The notes beneath the pieces are model-generated. The model saw nothing but the letters and a program-made list of their open reading frames with translations. It was not told the DNA's origin and ran no database searches. From the NCBI RefSeq assembly GCF_046054155.1, contig NZ_JBEQCT010000005.1, positions 1-64,000 on the forward strand: a DNA stretch of 64,000 nt, read 5' to 3'. This DNA is from Celerinatantimonas yamalensis. GTDB lineage: Bacteria; Pseudomonadota; Gammaproteobacteria; Enterobacterales; Celerinatantimonadaceae. Shown piece after piece: positions 1 to 8,415 of this stretch (the stretch's first letter is position 1; the number at the start of each line of letters is the position of its first letter). The position numbers and the translations under genes were made by a program.

Positions 1-114
1 GGTCGCCATAGCGTTGTGGAACCACCTGATTCCATGCCGAACTCAGCCGTGAAACGCAGCAGCGCCGATGATAGTGTGGGGTTTCCCCATGTGAAAGTAG
101 GTCACGGCCAGGCT
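1..114 (+). rRNA. rrf: 5S ribosomal RNA, 5' end cut by window edge
   Basis: The sequence follows bacterial 5S rRNA throughout, including the CCGAACTCAG block, the GCGCCGATG block and the closing GGCCAGGC stretch. Only the first few bases of the terminal stem (about four or five) are missing at the window edge, judging by the second copy 120 bases downstream. 16S and 23S are presumably just outside to the left. The gene is followed at once by a strong terminator. Confidence 0.95.
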
Positions 115-124
115 TCTTATTCAG

Positions 125-149
125 AACCCAGCTTCTTTGCTGGGTTTTA
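125..149 (+). terminator. Rho-independent terminator after first 5S gene
   Basis: AACCCAGC and GCTGGGTT form an 8-bp stem around a short TTCTTT loop, followed by a T-run. It directly follows the first 5S gene, so the second 5S copy lies beyond a terminator. Either read-through or a separate promoter is needed to express the second copy. Confidence 0.85.
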
Positions 150-228
150 ATCTCTTAGAAAAGAGATTATTGATTTAACCAGTTATGTTTTTAGTTATTT
201 TGAGCTTTTAAATCAATAAACAAGTTTT

Positions 229-347
229 TACCTGGTAGACATAGCGTTGTGGAACCACCTGACTCCATGCCGAACTCAGCCGTGAAACGCAGCAGCGCCG
301 ATGATAGTGTGGGGTTTCCCCATGTGAAAGTAGGTCACTGCCAGGTT
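229..347 (+). rRNA. rrf: 5S ribosomal RNA, second tandem copy
   Basis: A full-length 5S gene closed by the terminal stem CCTGG (231-235) / CCAGG (341-345). The interior is almost identical to the first copy. The differences cluster in the terminal helix (GGTAGAC here against GGTCGCC in the first copy, with CACTGCC against CACGGCC at the 3' side), so the two copies differ by compensating changes in the outer stem. Tandem 5S genes at the end of an rrn operon are known in other gammaproteobacteria, for example E. coli rrnD. Confidence 0.95.
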
Positions 348-355
348 CTTATTTA

Positions 356-384
356 AAACCCTGCTCTTTGAGCAGGGTTTTTTT
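356..384 (+). terminator. Rho-independent terminator ending the rRNA operon
   Basis: AAACCCTGCTC and GAGCAGGGTTT form an 11-bp stem with a TTT loop and a run of eight T after it. It is a textbook intrinsic terminator and closes the rRNA operon. Confidence 0.92.
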
Positions 385-544
385 ATGCCTACGATTTAAC
401 AATGTGTGTGTTCAATCTAAAGTTCAGCAAAGCGATGATGTTCGCACTTTGCAGTGCTACTATATTGCTCCAAAATCGATTTTTAAGTACATCCCCGTTG
501 TTATCGCAATGATATATCTAAGTTGACATATTTAGCACTTTTGC

Positions 545-566
545 GCTGCGAAATTGATTTCGCAGC
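545..566. other. Stem-loop downstream of murQ
   Basis: A perfect 10-bp inverted repeat (GCTGCGAAAT / ATTTCGCAGC) with a 2-base loop lies 29 bases beyond the murQ stop codon. No T-run follows on either strand, so it is only a weak terminator candidate. It may instead protect the murQ 3' end. The rest of 385-595 shows no gene. Confidence 0.45.
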
Positions 567-595
567 ACGATGACTGCCCACCTATGGCCTGTTTG

Positions 596-1540
596 TTATT
601 CGGAGATTTGCGTCTGTACTTGGCTCAGTTGAATAGCGCGGCGCAAATGGCCTTTGCTTTGCTCTAAATAAGCACTGGCTGCATCACGATCAATATGGCT
701 GATTGCCATCAAAATAGCAGGTTTGAGTGCTCCATTGGTAGCTTGTAGCAGCTTAATGGCTTGGTCTTGTGAACATTGGCTGCTTTGCATCAAGATGCGA
801 GTTGCTCGCGCTTTAAGCTTGTCATTGCTGGCTTTAAGATCAACCATCAAGTTTTCATAGCATTTTCCCAATCGAATCATGCTAGCAGTCGTGAGCATAT
901 TTAAGATCATTTTTTGCGCAGTTCCCGATTTTAGACGCGTCGAACCAGTCAGTACTTCAGCGCCAACTACAGCTGTAATGGCTATATCGGCAATATCACT
1001 CATCGGCGAGTGAGCATTACAACACACTGCGATAGCCACGGCGCCTATTTGTTTGGCATACTCAAGTGCGCCGATGGTATAAGGCGTGCGGCCACTGGCG
1101 GCGATGCCAACTACAACATCGCGGTCGTTAAGTTGCAAATTGGATAAGTCTTGCAGGGCCAATTGCGGTGAATCTTCAGCCCCTTCTTGGGCCTGAAACA
1201 TAGCGTCTGGACCACCGGCAATGAGGCCAATCACTTGATCAGCCGATATGCCAAAGGTCGGAGGGCACTCGCTGGCATCCAGAACACCTAAACGGCCGCT
1301 GCTTCCCGCACCCACATAGATAAGTCGCCCGTTATTTAACAAACTATCGGTAATACAATCAACCGCTTGTGCGATAGCTGGCAATACATTTGCAACCGCT
1401 GTCGCAACGCTCTGATCGTGTTGGTTCATTAATGTGATAATCGATAAGCTGTCGGCCTCATCGACATGGATGCTGTCTGGGCTGCGATTTTCCGAGCTAA
1501 GACCGGCCAGTTCATTGAGCAAAGCATGTTGGTGCATCAA
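596..1540 (-). CDS. murQ: N-acetylmuramic acid 6-phosphate etherase
   Basis: MurQ cleaves the D-lactyl ether of N-acetylmuramic acid 6-phosphate, giving N-acetylglucosamine 6-phosphate and D-lactate in cytoplasmic wall recycling. The 314-aa product is slightly longer than the roughly 300-aa norm. It has the SIS-domain signature YVGAGSSGRLGVLDASECPP near residues 75-95, containing the acidic residue used in catalysis, and the family block LTGSTRLKSGTAQKMILN near residue 200. The start overlaps the anmK stop by four bases, so the two are translationally coupled and form a two-gene operon. The D-lactate it makes can be oxidised by the dld product encoded divergently next door. Confidence 0.95.
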   Translation of the reverse strand: MMHQHALLNELAGLSSENRSPDSIHVDEADSLSIITLMNQHDQSVATAVANVLPAIAQAVDCITDSLLNNGRLIYVGAGSSGRLGVLDASECPPTFGISADQVIGLIAGGPDAMFQAQEGAEDSPQLALQDLSNLQLNDRDVVVGIAASGRTPYTIGALEYAKQIGAVAIAVCCNAHSPMSDIADIAITAVVGAEVLTGSTRLKSGTAQKMILNMLTTASMIRLGKCYENLMVDLKASNDKLKARATRILMQSSQCSQDQAIKLLQATNGALKPAILMAISHIDRDAASAYLEQSKGHLRRAIQLSQVQTQISE

Positions 1541-2703
1541 GATTGCCTTGTAAAGTGTGAATTGGATAAATGGGTATCTGCCCTAAAGATACCCCCTAAA
1601 ATAGCCTGCTGGGAAGCCCCAGTGACAGATGCTGCATTCCCTGCTTGCTGGTGCAAGCACTGCCGCGCAAGCCAAGCAAATGCCATCGCCTCCATGGCAT
1701 CACCACTTACCCCTAGCGCATCGGTAGGTAATACCTGCCAGAGAGGTAGTGTGGATTGAAGGGATTGCATCAATGCGCGGTTATGAGCGCCACCGCCACA
1801 CACTAATAGTCGGCCTGGTGAGTAGCGCTGCACCTCTTGCGTAATGCTGAGAACCGTTAGTGCCAGCAACGTTGCTTGAATATCTTCGGCGCGCTCGTTA
1901 CCTAGTAAAAATTGCGCTAGCCATTGTAGATGAAATAGCTCTCGGCCAGTGCTCTTGGGATGGGGGTGGGCAAAAAAAGGCTCTTGGCATAAGCGCTCTA
2001 ATAGTTCTGGAATAACGCGCCCTTTCTCGGCCCATTGACCATCTTGATCAAATGGTTGATTGCAGCATTGTTTGATCCATGCATCCATCAGCATATTGCC
2101 AGGGCCTGTGTCATAGCCGATGAGCGGTTGATGCGGATCTAAAATCGAAATATTGGCGATGCCACCAATATTGAGCACAATAACTGTTTGTTTGGGATCA
2201 ACAAATAAGGCTTGATGAAAGGCTGGGACTAGGGGTGCCCCTTGTCCACCATAGGCCATATCCTTACTGCGAAAATCAGCCACGGTGGTAATCCCGGTTT
2301 TTGCTGCAATTAGGCTTGGATTATTCAGCTGCAGGCTAAATGGATAAGGAGCGATAGGGTGATGATGAACCGTTTGACCATGGCAACCGAGTGCTTGTAT
2401 ATATTGCGGCTGCAATGCGAGTTTTTGGCAAAGCGTATTCACCGATTGCGAGTAGCACTCGCTGAGCCATGTTGTAGCCTGACCAATAGCACTTATAGGG
2501 AGTGGTTGATCTAAGGCAATGGCATAGAGCTTATCGCGCAATGGGGCTGGAAATGGATCATGATGACTGCCGAGCAAGACCGGTTTAGCGTCTGCAAAAT
2601 CAACCGCGACGACATCAATGCCATCTAAACTTGTTCCAGACATCAACCCTAGATAGATTTCAGAGCAAATATCTGGTGTGGATGTAATCATGATGGGCTT
2701 CAA
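1537..2703 (-). CDS. anmK: Anhydro-N-acetylmuramic acid kinase
   Basis: AnmK opens and phosphorylates 1,6-anhydro-N-acetylmuramic acid with ATP to give N-acetylmuramic acid 6-phosphate, the substrate of MurQ. The 388-aa product begins its conserved part with GLMSGTSLDGIDVVAVD, followed by the family motifs GCHGQTVHH, TVADFRSKDMAYGGQGAPLV and NIGGIANISIL. The C-terminal half has the ATPase-fold block LLVCGGGAHNRALM. It is the first gene of an anmK-murQ pair. About 280 bases separate it from the divergent dld, leaving room for both promoters. Confidence 0.95.
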   Translation of the reverse strand: MKPIMITSTPDICSEIYLGLMSGTSLDGIDVVAVDFADAKPVLLGSHHDPFPAPLRDKLYAIALDQPLPISAIGQATTWLSECYSQSVNTLCQKLALQPQYIQALGCHGQTVHHHPIAPYPFSLQLNNPSLIAAKTGITTVADFRSKDMAYGGQGAPLVPAFHQALFVDPKQTVIVLNIGGIANISILDPHQPLIGYDTGPGNMLMDAWIKQCCNQPFDQDGQWAEKGRVIPELLERLCQEPFFAHPHPKSTGRELFHLQWLAQFLLGNERAEDIQATLLALTVLSITQEVQRYSPGRLLVCGGGAHNRALMQSLQSTLPLWQVLPTDALGVSGDAMEAMAFAWLARQCLHQQAGNAASVTGASQQAILGGIFRADTHLSNSHFTRQS

Positions 2704-2920
2704 AGCGTATTGAATAATTTTTTAATTGTGTCACGAGATCGCTATTAAATACTAGCCCGGTATGAGCGATTGGCCGATTATTCAGATCACTCGTGCGGGA
2801 GTTGCTTGAGGGGTATTTTGAGCGTAGCTTGAATTGCGCAGCGGTTAGTTTTTTATCCGATAGAACGAGATATGCTAACAAGCTATCTGGTGCTATTTAT
2901 CGCGATGATGCCCCGTAACT

Positions 2921-2946
2921 GGGTCAATCACACAATCGTGTGACCC
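2921..2946. promoter_or_regulatory. Imperfect inverted repeat upstream of dld
   Basis: GGGT...CACAC and GTGTG ACCC form an imperfect dyad around an AATC loop, 40 bases before the dld start codon and between two divergent promoters. Position suggests an operator or leader hairpin for dld. I do not recognise the binding protein. Confidence 0.3.
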
Positions 2947-2985
2947 GTTTGGGTATGGCTTTTAACATGAACATTAAGGAGAATT

Positions 2986-4689
2986 ATGAGTAGTGTATTA
3001 GCTGGTGATAACCAGCCGCTAATCAGGCAGTTCAAACAGATTGTTGGAGATTCGTATGTGCTGACGACGAGTTCTGCAACGCGCCGTTATCGTAAGGGCT
3101 TCCGTTTTGGGGATGGCCGTGTGTTGGCCGTGGTTAAACCGGGGTCTCTTGCGCAGCAATGGCAAATTTTGCAAGCGTGTGTCCAGGCTGATCTGATTGT
3201 GATTACTCAAGCGGCTAACACCGGTTTAACGGGCGGTTCCACGCCTGATGGGGATGACTATGAACGGCCGATTGTGATCGTTAATGTTATGCGCATCAAC
3301 CAAGTGCATCTTATTTCAGATGGACGCCAAGTTGTCTGTTTACCTGGATCGACGTTAGATGTGCTGGAAAAAAAATTACGTCCACTTGGCCGTGAGCCGC
3401 ATTCCGTGATTGGTTCGTCTTGCCTTGGGGCCTCTGTGTTAGGCGGTATTTGTAATAACTCTGGTGGAGCACTAGTTCATCGAGGGCCTGCTTATACAGA
3501 ACTGGCCTTATTCGCACAGCTGCAAACGGATGGGCAGTTGGTGTTGGTTAATCATCTTGGGATTGAATTAGGCGATGATCCATTATCTGTTCTGAACCGC
3601 TTAGAAAAAGGGCAATTTGGCCAGATTGACCCAATGAATGATGCCAAAGCCAGTGATGATGAGTATCAAGCTTATATTCGCGATGTTGATGCCGATAGTG
3701 CAGCACGTTTTAATGGCGACCCGAGGCGCTTATATGAAGCCTCTGGTTGTGCGGGTAAGCTGATGCTATTTGCCGTGCGCCTAGATACTTTTGCCGCTCA
3801 GGGTTCCTCACAAGTCTTTTATATTGGTAGCAATGATGCCGATGAGCTAGAACAACTGCGCCGTGATATGCTGAGCAATTTTAAATCACTGCCTGTCTCA
3901 GGTGAGTATTTGCACCGCGATGCCTACGATATTGCTGCGCAATACGGCAAGGATACTTTTATGCTGATCAACTGGCTGGGGACAGATCGGCTGCCATGGT
4001 TTTTTTCATTGAAAAGTCGCTTTGATGGTTGGTGCGCCCAACTGCCCGGTGTGTCTGAGCAGCTCAGCGATCGGATATTGCAGGGATTAAGTCGGCTTTT
4101 CCCCAAGCACTTACCTAAACGGATGCAAGATTATCGGCAGCGTTTTGAGCATCATTTGTTATTAAAAATGTCCGGTGATGGAATTGATGAAGCACGTAAC
4201 TACCTCAGAGAGTTCTTTGCCCATCGGCCCGGGGATTATTTTGAGTGCACCCCTGATGAGGGCAAAAAAGCCTTTTTACATCGTTTTGCCGCGGCGGGTG
4301 CAGCAGTGCGTTATCGCGCGGTACATCCTGACACGGTGGAAGATATTGTGGCGCTTGATATTGCGCTTAAACGTAATGAGCGCCAATGGCAAGAACATCT
4401 GCCTGAGTCAATTGACCAAGATATTTTAATTAAGCTCTATTATGGGCATTTTTTCTGTCATGTCTTTCATCAAGACTATGTGATTCGTAAAGGCGCGAAC
4501 TGCTTAGAGCTTGAGCATCAAATGTGGTCATTGCTTGATCAGCGCCAAGCGCAATATCCTGCTGAGCATAACGTGGGACACTTATACCCAGCATCTACGG
4601 CGCAAGCGCAATTTTATCAAGAACTTGACCCCTGTAATCGCTTTAATCCAGGGATTGGGCAAACGTCAAAATGCCATCACTGGCATTAA
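2986..4689 (+). CDS. dld: Quinone-dependent D-lactate dehydrogenase
   Basis: A peripheral inner-membrane flavoprotein that oxidises D-lactate to pyruvate and passes electrons to ubiquinone. At 567 aa it matches the E. coli enzyme (571 aa). The FAD-binding half carries TQAANTGLTGGSTPDG near residue 75 and VIGSSCLGASVLGGICNNSGG near residue 145. The C-terminal half is the lactate-dehydrogenase membrane-binding domain, ending in the conserved HNVGHLYPA and NPGIGQTSK motifs. AAGGAG sits about seven bases before the ATG. Divergence from anmK-murQ makes metabolic sense because MurQ releases D-lactate. Confidence 0.96.
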   Translation: MSSVLAGDNQPLIRQFKQIVGDSYVLTTSSATRRYRKGFRFGDGRVLAVVKPGSLAQQWQILQACVQADLIVITQAANTGLTGGSTPDGDDYERPIVIVNVMRINQVHLISDGRQVVCLPGSTLDVLEKKLRPLGREPHSVIGSSCLGASVLGGICNNSGGALVHRGPAYTELALFAQLQTDGQLVLVNHLGIELGDDPLSVLNRLEKGQFGQIDPMNDAKASDDEYQAYIRDVDADSAARFNGDPRRLYEASGCAGKLMLFAVRLDTFAAQGSSQVFYIGSNDADELEQLRRDMLSNFKSLPVSGEYLHRDAYDIAAQYGKDTFMLINWLGTDRLPWFFSLKSRFDGWCAQLPGVSEQLSDRILQGLSRLFPKHLPKRMQDYRQRFEHHLLLKMSGDGIDEARNYLREFFAHRPGDYFECTPDEGKKAFLHRFAAAGAAVRYRAVHPDTVEDIVALDIALKRNERQWQEHLPESIDQDILIKLYYGHFFCHVFHQDYVIRKGANCLELEHQMWSLLDQRQAQYPAEHNVGHLYPASTAQAQFYQELDPCNRFNPGIGQTSKCHHWH

Positions 4690-4694
4690 CATGG

Positions 4695-4723
4695 CCCTTG
4701 TCCTGAGCAAATTTGGACAAGGG
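4695..4723 (+). terminator. Hairpin just after dld
   Basis: CCCTTGTCC and GGACAAGGG form a 9-bp perfect stem with an 11-base loop, starting six bases past the dld stop. There is no T-run, so termination would have to be weak or factor-assisted. Confidence 0.5.
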
Positions 4724-4754
4724 AGATCCCCTCAAGATTAGAGTGCAGTTAATT

Positions 4755-5086
4755 AGATGGGAAATATCGGCATCGGCAAAAGGATCAGGCCAGGTTTGCC
4801 AAATACTCACGCTAATGATCATTTCATCATCGGTGCGTAGGCACTGATCGAGTTGTTGGATAAATAGGGATTGTTCGAGATCTTGGCCGATAAACACTTG
4901 TTCTTGGCGCATATCACCCAATTGATGATATTTTAATCAATATTCACTTCACTCATATGATTGCTAATCACTGCTACTTTTAAGTCTTGTATGATTATTT
5001 AGGATATGGTCAAGAAGGATGGTTTTTCCTGCGCCGAGAAAACCAAAAAGAACCGTCACCGGTAAGCGTGTTTCTGATAATGGCAT
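4755..5086 (-). pseudogene. Remnant of a CobW/ZigA-family metallochaperone GTPase
   Basis: Starting at the ATG at 5084-5086, the first frame reads an intact N-terminus with the P-loop VLFGFLGAGKT and then LLDHILNN. A one-base shift follows, and the next frame continues with KVAVISNHMSEVNID, the switch region typical of this family. After about 14 bases the third frame picks up the family's C-terminal block GDMRQEQVFIGQDLEQ and then TDDEM...WQTWPDPF. Roughly 250-300 internal residues are therefore missing, in addition to a frameshift. Members of this ZigA/YciC-like branch are usually Zur-regulated zinc-allocation GTPases. The matching operator-like palindrome survives upstream. The exact left end is uncertain. 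Confidence 0.82.
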
Positions 5087-5100
5087 GTTCGGGCTTATTT

Positions 5101-5128
5101 ATATTGATATGTTATAACATATCAATAT
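5101..5128. promoter_or_regulatory. 28-bp perfect palindrome, Zur-like operator
   Basis: A perfect 28-bp palindrome with core ATATGTTATAACATAT lies 15 bases upstream of the ATG of the decayed CobW/ZigA gene. TGTTATAACA resembles the core of Zur (zinc uptake regulator) operators in proteobacteria, and genes of this GTPase branch are classic Zur targets. The Zur assignment is inference. The palindrome itself is seen directly. Confidence 0.55.
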
Positions 5129-5408
5129 CTACAATAAAATGATCAACCCACTTGATATTGAATCGAGTTTACCATTGGCTTTGCCGCACCTAAACGTCCC
5201 TTGAACGGGATCGACTGAGACGATCAGCGTCCTGCATGCATGGCTCTATTCTGATTTCGAGCAAGATATAAAAGTGTTTGCTGGGTAGTTAGTAGCAGAT
5301 CACTGATATTAAAGACCTTACTGCTGTTTCAATGTGTAGAATGAATCGCTGGCGGCTCACTCCACTTGAATGATCTTCGCACCATCCTCCATCGGATAGA
5401 GAGGCTAA
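5129..5408. other. Intergenic, no gene recognised
   Basis: No convincing open frame on either strand and no clear terminator. Short stretches in the right part read like worn-out coding sequence on the minus strand, but I could match them to no family. Confidence 0.4.
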
Positions 5409-6188
5409 TTATTCAGCAGGGATGCCCGAGTGAAATTTAAAGTCGGGATCATAGGAGTGTATTAGCTCTGCTTCTCTTACACCGAAAAACTGGATACGTG
5501 GCGTAATGTCATCGGTTGAAATAAGCCGAGCAAGCGCTAAGTAGTCTTGGTAGTGACGTGCTTCTGAGCGCAATAGTGATTGATAAAACGACCCTAAGCG
5601 CGTATCCACTAGAGGTGCTAAAGCGGCAAAACGCTCACATGAACGTGCTTCAATGTAAGCGCCGCAGATAAGTTTGTCGATTAATGCTTGTGGTTCATGG
5701 GTAGTCACATGGTGCAGCAGACCCTTGGCATAACGGCTGGAGGTTATACTGTGGTAGGCAATATCAAGTGCTGCCATCATTTCCAGCACTTGATAAAAGT
5801 GGTGCAGCTCTTCTTTAATCAACGGCACCATCTTATCGATAATCAGTTGCCCAAAAGGTGAGTGACTCTTGGGCAGCAACGCTTTGCTTAACTGGTTCTT
5901 TGCAACTAGATCGTGCCAGTAACCAACGTGCTGATAAATAAAATCTTCAAAGGGTTTTAGCCAGCAAAGCAGCTCATCACCACTGGCTTTGTCAACGGCG
6001 TAGCGGCGAATCAAATACATCCCTGATTGAGCCGCCTTAAGTTCACAGACAAGATGATCAATCAGCAAGATTGGCATATTTTTAGGCCTTAATGCTTCGT
6101 CCAGCCAAGCCATTGGGGTCGGTGTGTGTAAAAAAGAGTGGATGGGCGCTAGTAGGGCACAGGTCATGGTTTTTGAAACATTGTCCAA
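5409..6188 (-). CDS. miaE: tRNA-(ms2io6A37) hydroxylase
   Basis: MiaE is a ferritin-like diiron monooxygenase that hydroxylates ms2i6A at position 37 of tRNAs reading UNN codons, an oxygen-dependent step. The 259-aa length is typical. Helices carrying the expected carboxylate and histidine ligands are visible: LIDHLVCELKAA near residue 45, KEELHHF near 125, YIEARSCERFAAL near 180 and RSEARHYQDY near 212. Its upstream neighbour, 58 bases away on the same strand, has no obvious link to tRNA modification. Confidence 0.93.
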   Translation of the reverse strand: MDNVSKTMTCALLAPIHSFLHTPTPMAWLDEALRPKNMPILLIDHLVCELKAAQSGMYLIRRYAVDKASGDELLCWLKPFEDFIYQHVGYWHDLVAKNQLSKALLPKSHSPFGQLIIDKMVPLIKEELHHFYQVLEMMAALDIAYHSITSSRYAKGLLHHVTTHEPQALIDKLICGAYIEARSCERFAALAPLVDTRLGSFYQSLLRSEARHYQDYLALARLISTDDITPRIQFFGVREAELIHSYDPDFKFHSGIPAE

Positions 6189-6246
6189 AATAGCGCGATC
6201 ATAACATCGCGCATCGCAGTGCGACGAGTGATTGGCTTCAGTATCA

Positions 6247-7074
6247 CTATAGCTTGCCTCTCGTTGGACAGACCACGTGCTGCGCTTGCAGATGGAACAT
6301 CACCACATCAGGATGGCTAAAAAAGCCAACTTCCCAAGGGTTTTTAATGATAAACCTTGCTTGAACCTCACTGAAAATGGGGGATGATTTGGGAATTTCG
6401 TAAACTTCACCCTGAATAATGCTGTAATTCCACTCGATGGCATTTTCAAAGGTAAATGTCGCGCGGCTATCAATGGCAAAGTAACAACGATTGTCTCGAC
6501 TTAATAGTTGTTCTTTGAAGGTTCCTTTGAAAGTGATGAAAAAAATATCATCATTTATCGTTGATAAAAATGCCATCACAGTGGAATGAGGTTGGTTTTG
6601 GGCGTAGGTAAATAAGATGCCGATTTTATTATCGTTTTCTTCAATGTCTATGCTGGGTACTTGAGCCATCGGCGAATAGGGAAGCGGCGAACGGGTTCTG
6701 TGATCGGTAGGGTAGTGATAGCCTGATTCTTGAAATTTTTTGGCAATATTGGCACCATAAAAAAGTTGGTATTCCATTGCATCGACTAAGACTTGGTGTG
6801 GATGAGTGAGACGAACACGGCCTTTAAAGGATGCTCGATAGACTTTTAAATCGGCATCATATTCAGCAACACCGGTACGGTTATCCAGATGAACAGTTAC
6901 TAACTGATCATCTACAAATTGGTGTCCATTGGGTAAAAAAAGGGAGATTTGCATATCGTTAAGTATGTGCACACCGCAAATAGAAATTTTCATTGTTTCT
7001 TTCGATGCATTATACGCACTGACTACTGCTAATCCCTTGTCGCCGAGGTAGTCGCGCAGCATTCTTTCAGACAT
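6247..7074 (-). CDS. Uncharacterised protein with two predicted beta-barrel domains
   Basis: A 275-aa soluble protein. The first ~110 residues form a beta-rich module (LVTVHLDNRTGVAEYDADL, then YRASFKGRVRL) that looks like the N-terminal barrel found with PilZ-type proteins. Residues ~150-265 look like a split-barrel flavin-binding fold of the pyridoxamine-phosphate-oxidase superfamily: HSTVMAFLSTINDDIFFITF, then NRCYFAIDSRATFTFE and IIQGEVYEI. I see no R-x3-R plus D/N-x-S-x2-G motif, so cyclic-di-GMP binding is not supported. Function unknown. Domain calls rest on pattern only. It may share a transcript with miaE. Confidence 0.6.
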   Translation of the reverse strand: MSERMLRDYLGDKGLAVVSAYNASKETMKISICGVHILNDMQISLFLPNGHQFVDDQLVTVHLDNRTGVAEYDADLKVYRASFKGRVRLTHPHQVLVDAMEYQLFYGANIAKKFQESGYHYPTDHRTRSPLPYSPMAQVPSIDIEENDNKIGILFTYAQNQPHSTVMAFLSTINDDIFFITFKGTFKEQLLSRDNRCYFAIDSRATFTFENAIEWNYSIIQGEVYEIPKSSPIFSEVQARFIIKNPWEVGFFSHPDVVMFHLQAQHVVCPTRGKL

Positions 7075-7539
7075 GACTGTTTTCCTTCACTAATCAGATA
7101 GGGTTAAATCTACAATGTTTTTAAGAACGAGGTCTATAAAAATAAAGCATCAGCGGTTTTTATAGTTGCTTGGCGAGATCTCTCTCTATCCCCGAATGGC
7201 TGTTTATTTGACGTGTCGCCATAAAATGCGGAATTTTGGTGGGAGTGAAGCATCCAAACACGCGTCGGCTTAAGCGGTTTATTCATCTTCCTTATTTTGA
7301 CTTAGTTGCACTCGCCTGTCGTTTTCAGCAATGCGTCTAGATTGGTTTATACCAGTAGCTGCATCACTAAGTGCTTATCTATCGTAGGCGCTTTATTTAG
7401 CCTTGGTGTTGCTCTGTCTGCCTTGCCGATTTTTGTATACAGAGTGAACGCTTTGTTTTTATTGTCAATTCCATAAATATCCTCCATGAGATTAAAAATT
7501 CCGCATAGGGATTGACATTTTATGAAATAGAAATACTAT
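7075..7539. other. Long intergenic stretch upstream of the efe operon
   Basis: No supported gene. On the minus strand a GGAGG is followed six bases later by an ATG (7472-7474) opening a 25-codon frame. An alternative ATG at 7485-7487 opens a 48-codon frame containing GKADRATPRLNKAPTIDKH, which has a protein-like look. Either could be a small gene or a decayed one. Evidence is too thin to call. Confidence 0.35.
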
Positions 7540-7554
7540 TGATAATAATTATCA
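7540..7554 (+). promoter_or_regulatory. Fur box in front of efeU
   Basis: TGATAAT-A-ATTATCA is an exact match to the 7-1-7 description of the Fur operator and lies 16 bases upstream of the efeU start codon. Iron-replete Fur would be expected to block the whole efeUOB operon from here. Confidence 0.88.
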
Positions 7555-7570
7555 TTTATGTTTTAGGCCT

Positions 7571-8401
7571 ATGTTCTTTGTACCTTTTCTTATTATGCTC
7601 CGCGAAGGGCTCGAAGCGACACTTATTGTCGTTATTATCACTAGCTATCTTAAGCAAAGTGGGCAGGGGTTATGGCTCAAGTATGTTTGGCTTGGGGTTA
7701 TTAGTGCGCTAGTGCTGTGTTTGCTATTAGGCATCGGCATTGAAAAGACTACTGGTGAATTTCCTCAGCAACAACAAGAGTTGTTTGAGGCGATCGTGGC
7801 AGTTGTTGCTGTAGTGATGTTGACGTACATGGTGTTTTGGATGCAAAAAGCCAGCGTATCGATTAGCCGCGATATTCGTGCAGCTGTGGATAATGCGTTA
7901 ACGCGATCACATGCTCCAGCACGGGCATTAATGTTGATGGTTTTTCTCGCTGTTGCCCGAGAAGGCCTTGAATCGGTATTTTTTTTGATGGCTGCATTTA
8001 CACAAGATGTGGGGGTGATGGCCCCCATCGGCGCGGTCAGTGGTGTGGTGTGTGCTGTACTCATTGGTTTTGCGTTGCACTTCGCAGGATCTCGGCTTCC
8101 TTTAAAAGCTTTTTTTCGCTGGACGTCTTTGCTGATTTTATTGGTGGCCGCTGGGCTTTCTGCTGGCGCGATTAGAGCATTTCATGAAGCTGGTGTATGG
8201 AACTACTTACAAGCCACTGCTTTTAATAGCAGTGATATTTTATCTACTCATAGCCTATTCGGTACGCTTTTAGAGAGCTTATTCGGTTATCAATCGATGC
8301 CAAGTCAATCGGAAGTGTTGGTCTACCTACTCTACCTGTTACCTGCTTTGACTTGGTTTCTCTGGCGGGCAAAACAAACTTCTTCATCGTACGCACAGTA
8401 A
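7571..8401 (+). CDS. efeU: Ferrous/ferric iron permease of the FTR1 family
   Basis: EfeU is the inner-membrane channel of the EfeUOB iron-uptake system, homologous to yeast Ftr1p. The 276-aa product has about seven hydrophobic segments and both hallmark REGLE motifs: LREGLEATLIV at residues 10-20 and AREGLESVFFL near residue 130. These supply the iron-coordinating glutamates. The ATG is 16 bases after the Fur box. The next three genes follow with short gaps or overlaps and belong to the same operon. Full length, with no frameshift of the kind seen in E. coli K-12. Confidence 0.95.
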   Translation: MFFVPFLIMLREGLEATLIVVIITSYLKQSGQGLWLKYVWLGVISALVLCLLLGIGIEKTTGEFPQQQQELFEAIVAVVAVVMLTYMVFWMQKASVSISRDIRAAVDNALTRSHAPARALMLMVFLAVAREGLESVFFLMAAFTQDVGVMAPIGAVSGVVCAVLIGFALHFAGSRLPLKAFFRWTSLLILLVAAGLSAGAIRAFHEAGVWNYLQATAFNSSDILSTHSLFGTLLESLFGYQSMPSQSEVLVYLLYLLPALTWFLWRAKQTSSSYAQ

Positions 8402-8415
8402 AATAAGGGATATTT

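Noticed and set aside
2660..2881. 73-codon frame upstream of anmK on the same strand
   Set aside because: Overlaps the anmK start, has no ribosome-binding site and no protein-like motifs. It occupies the divergent promoter region.
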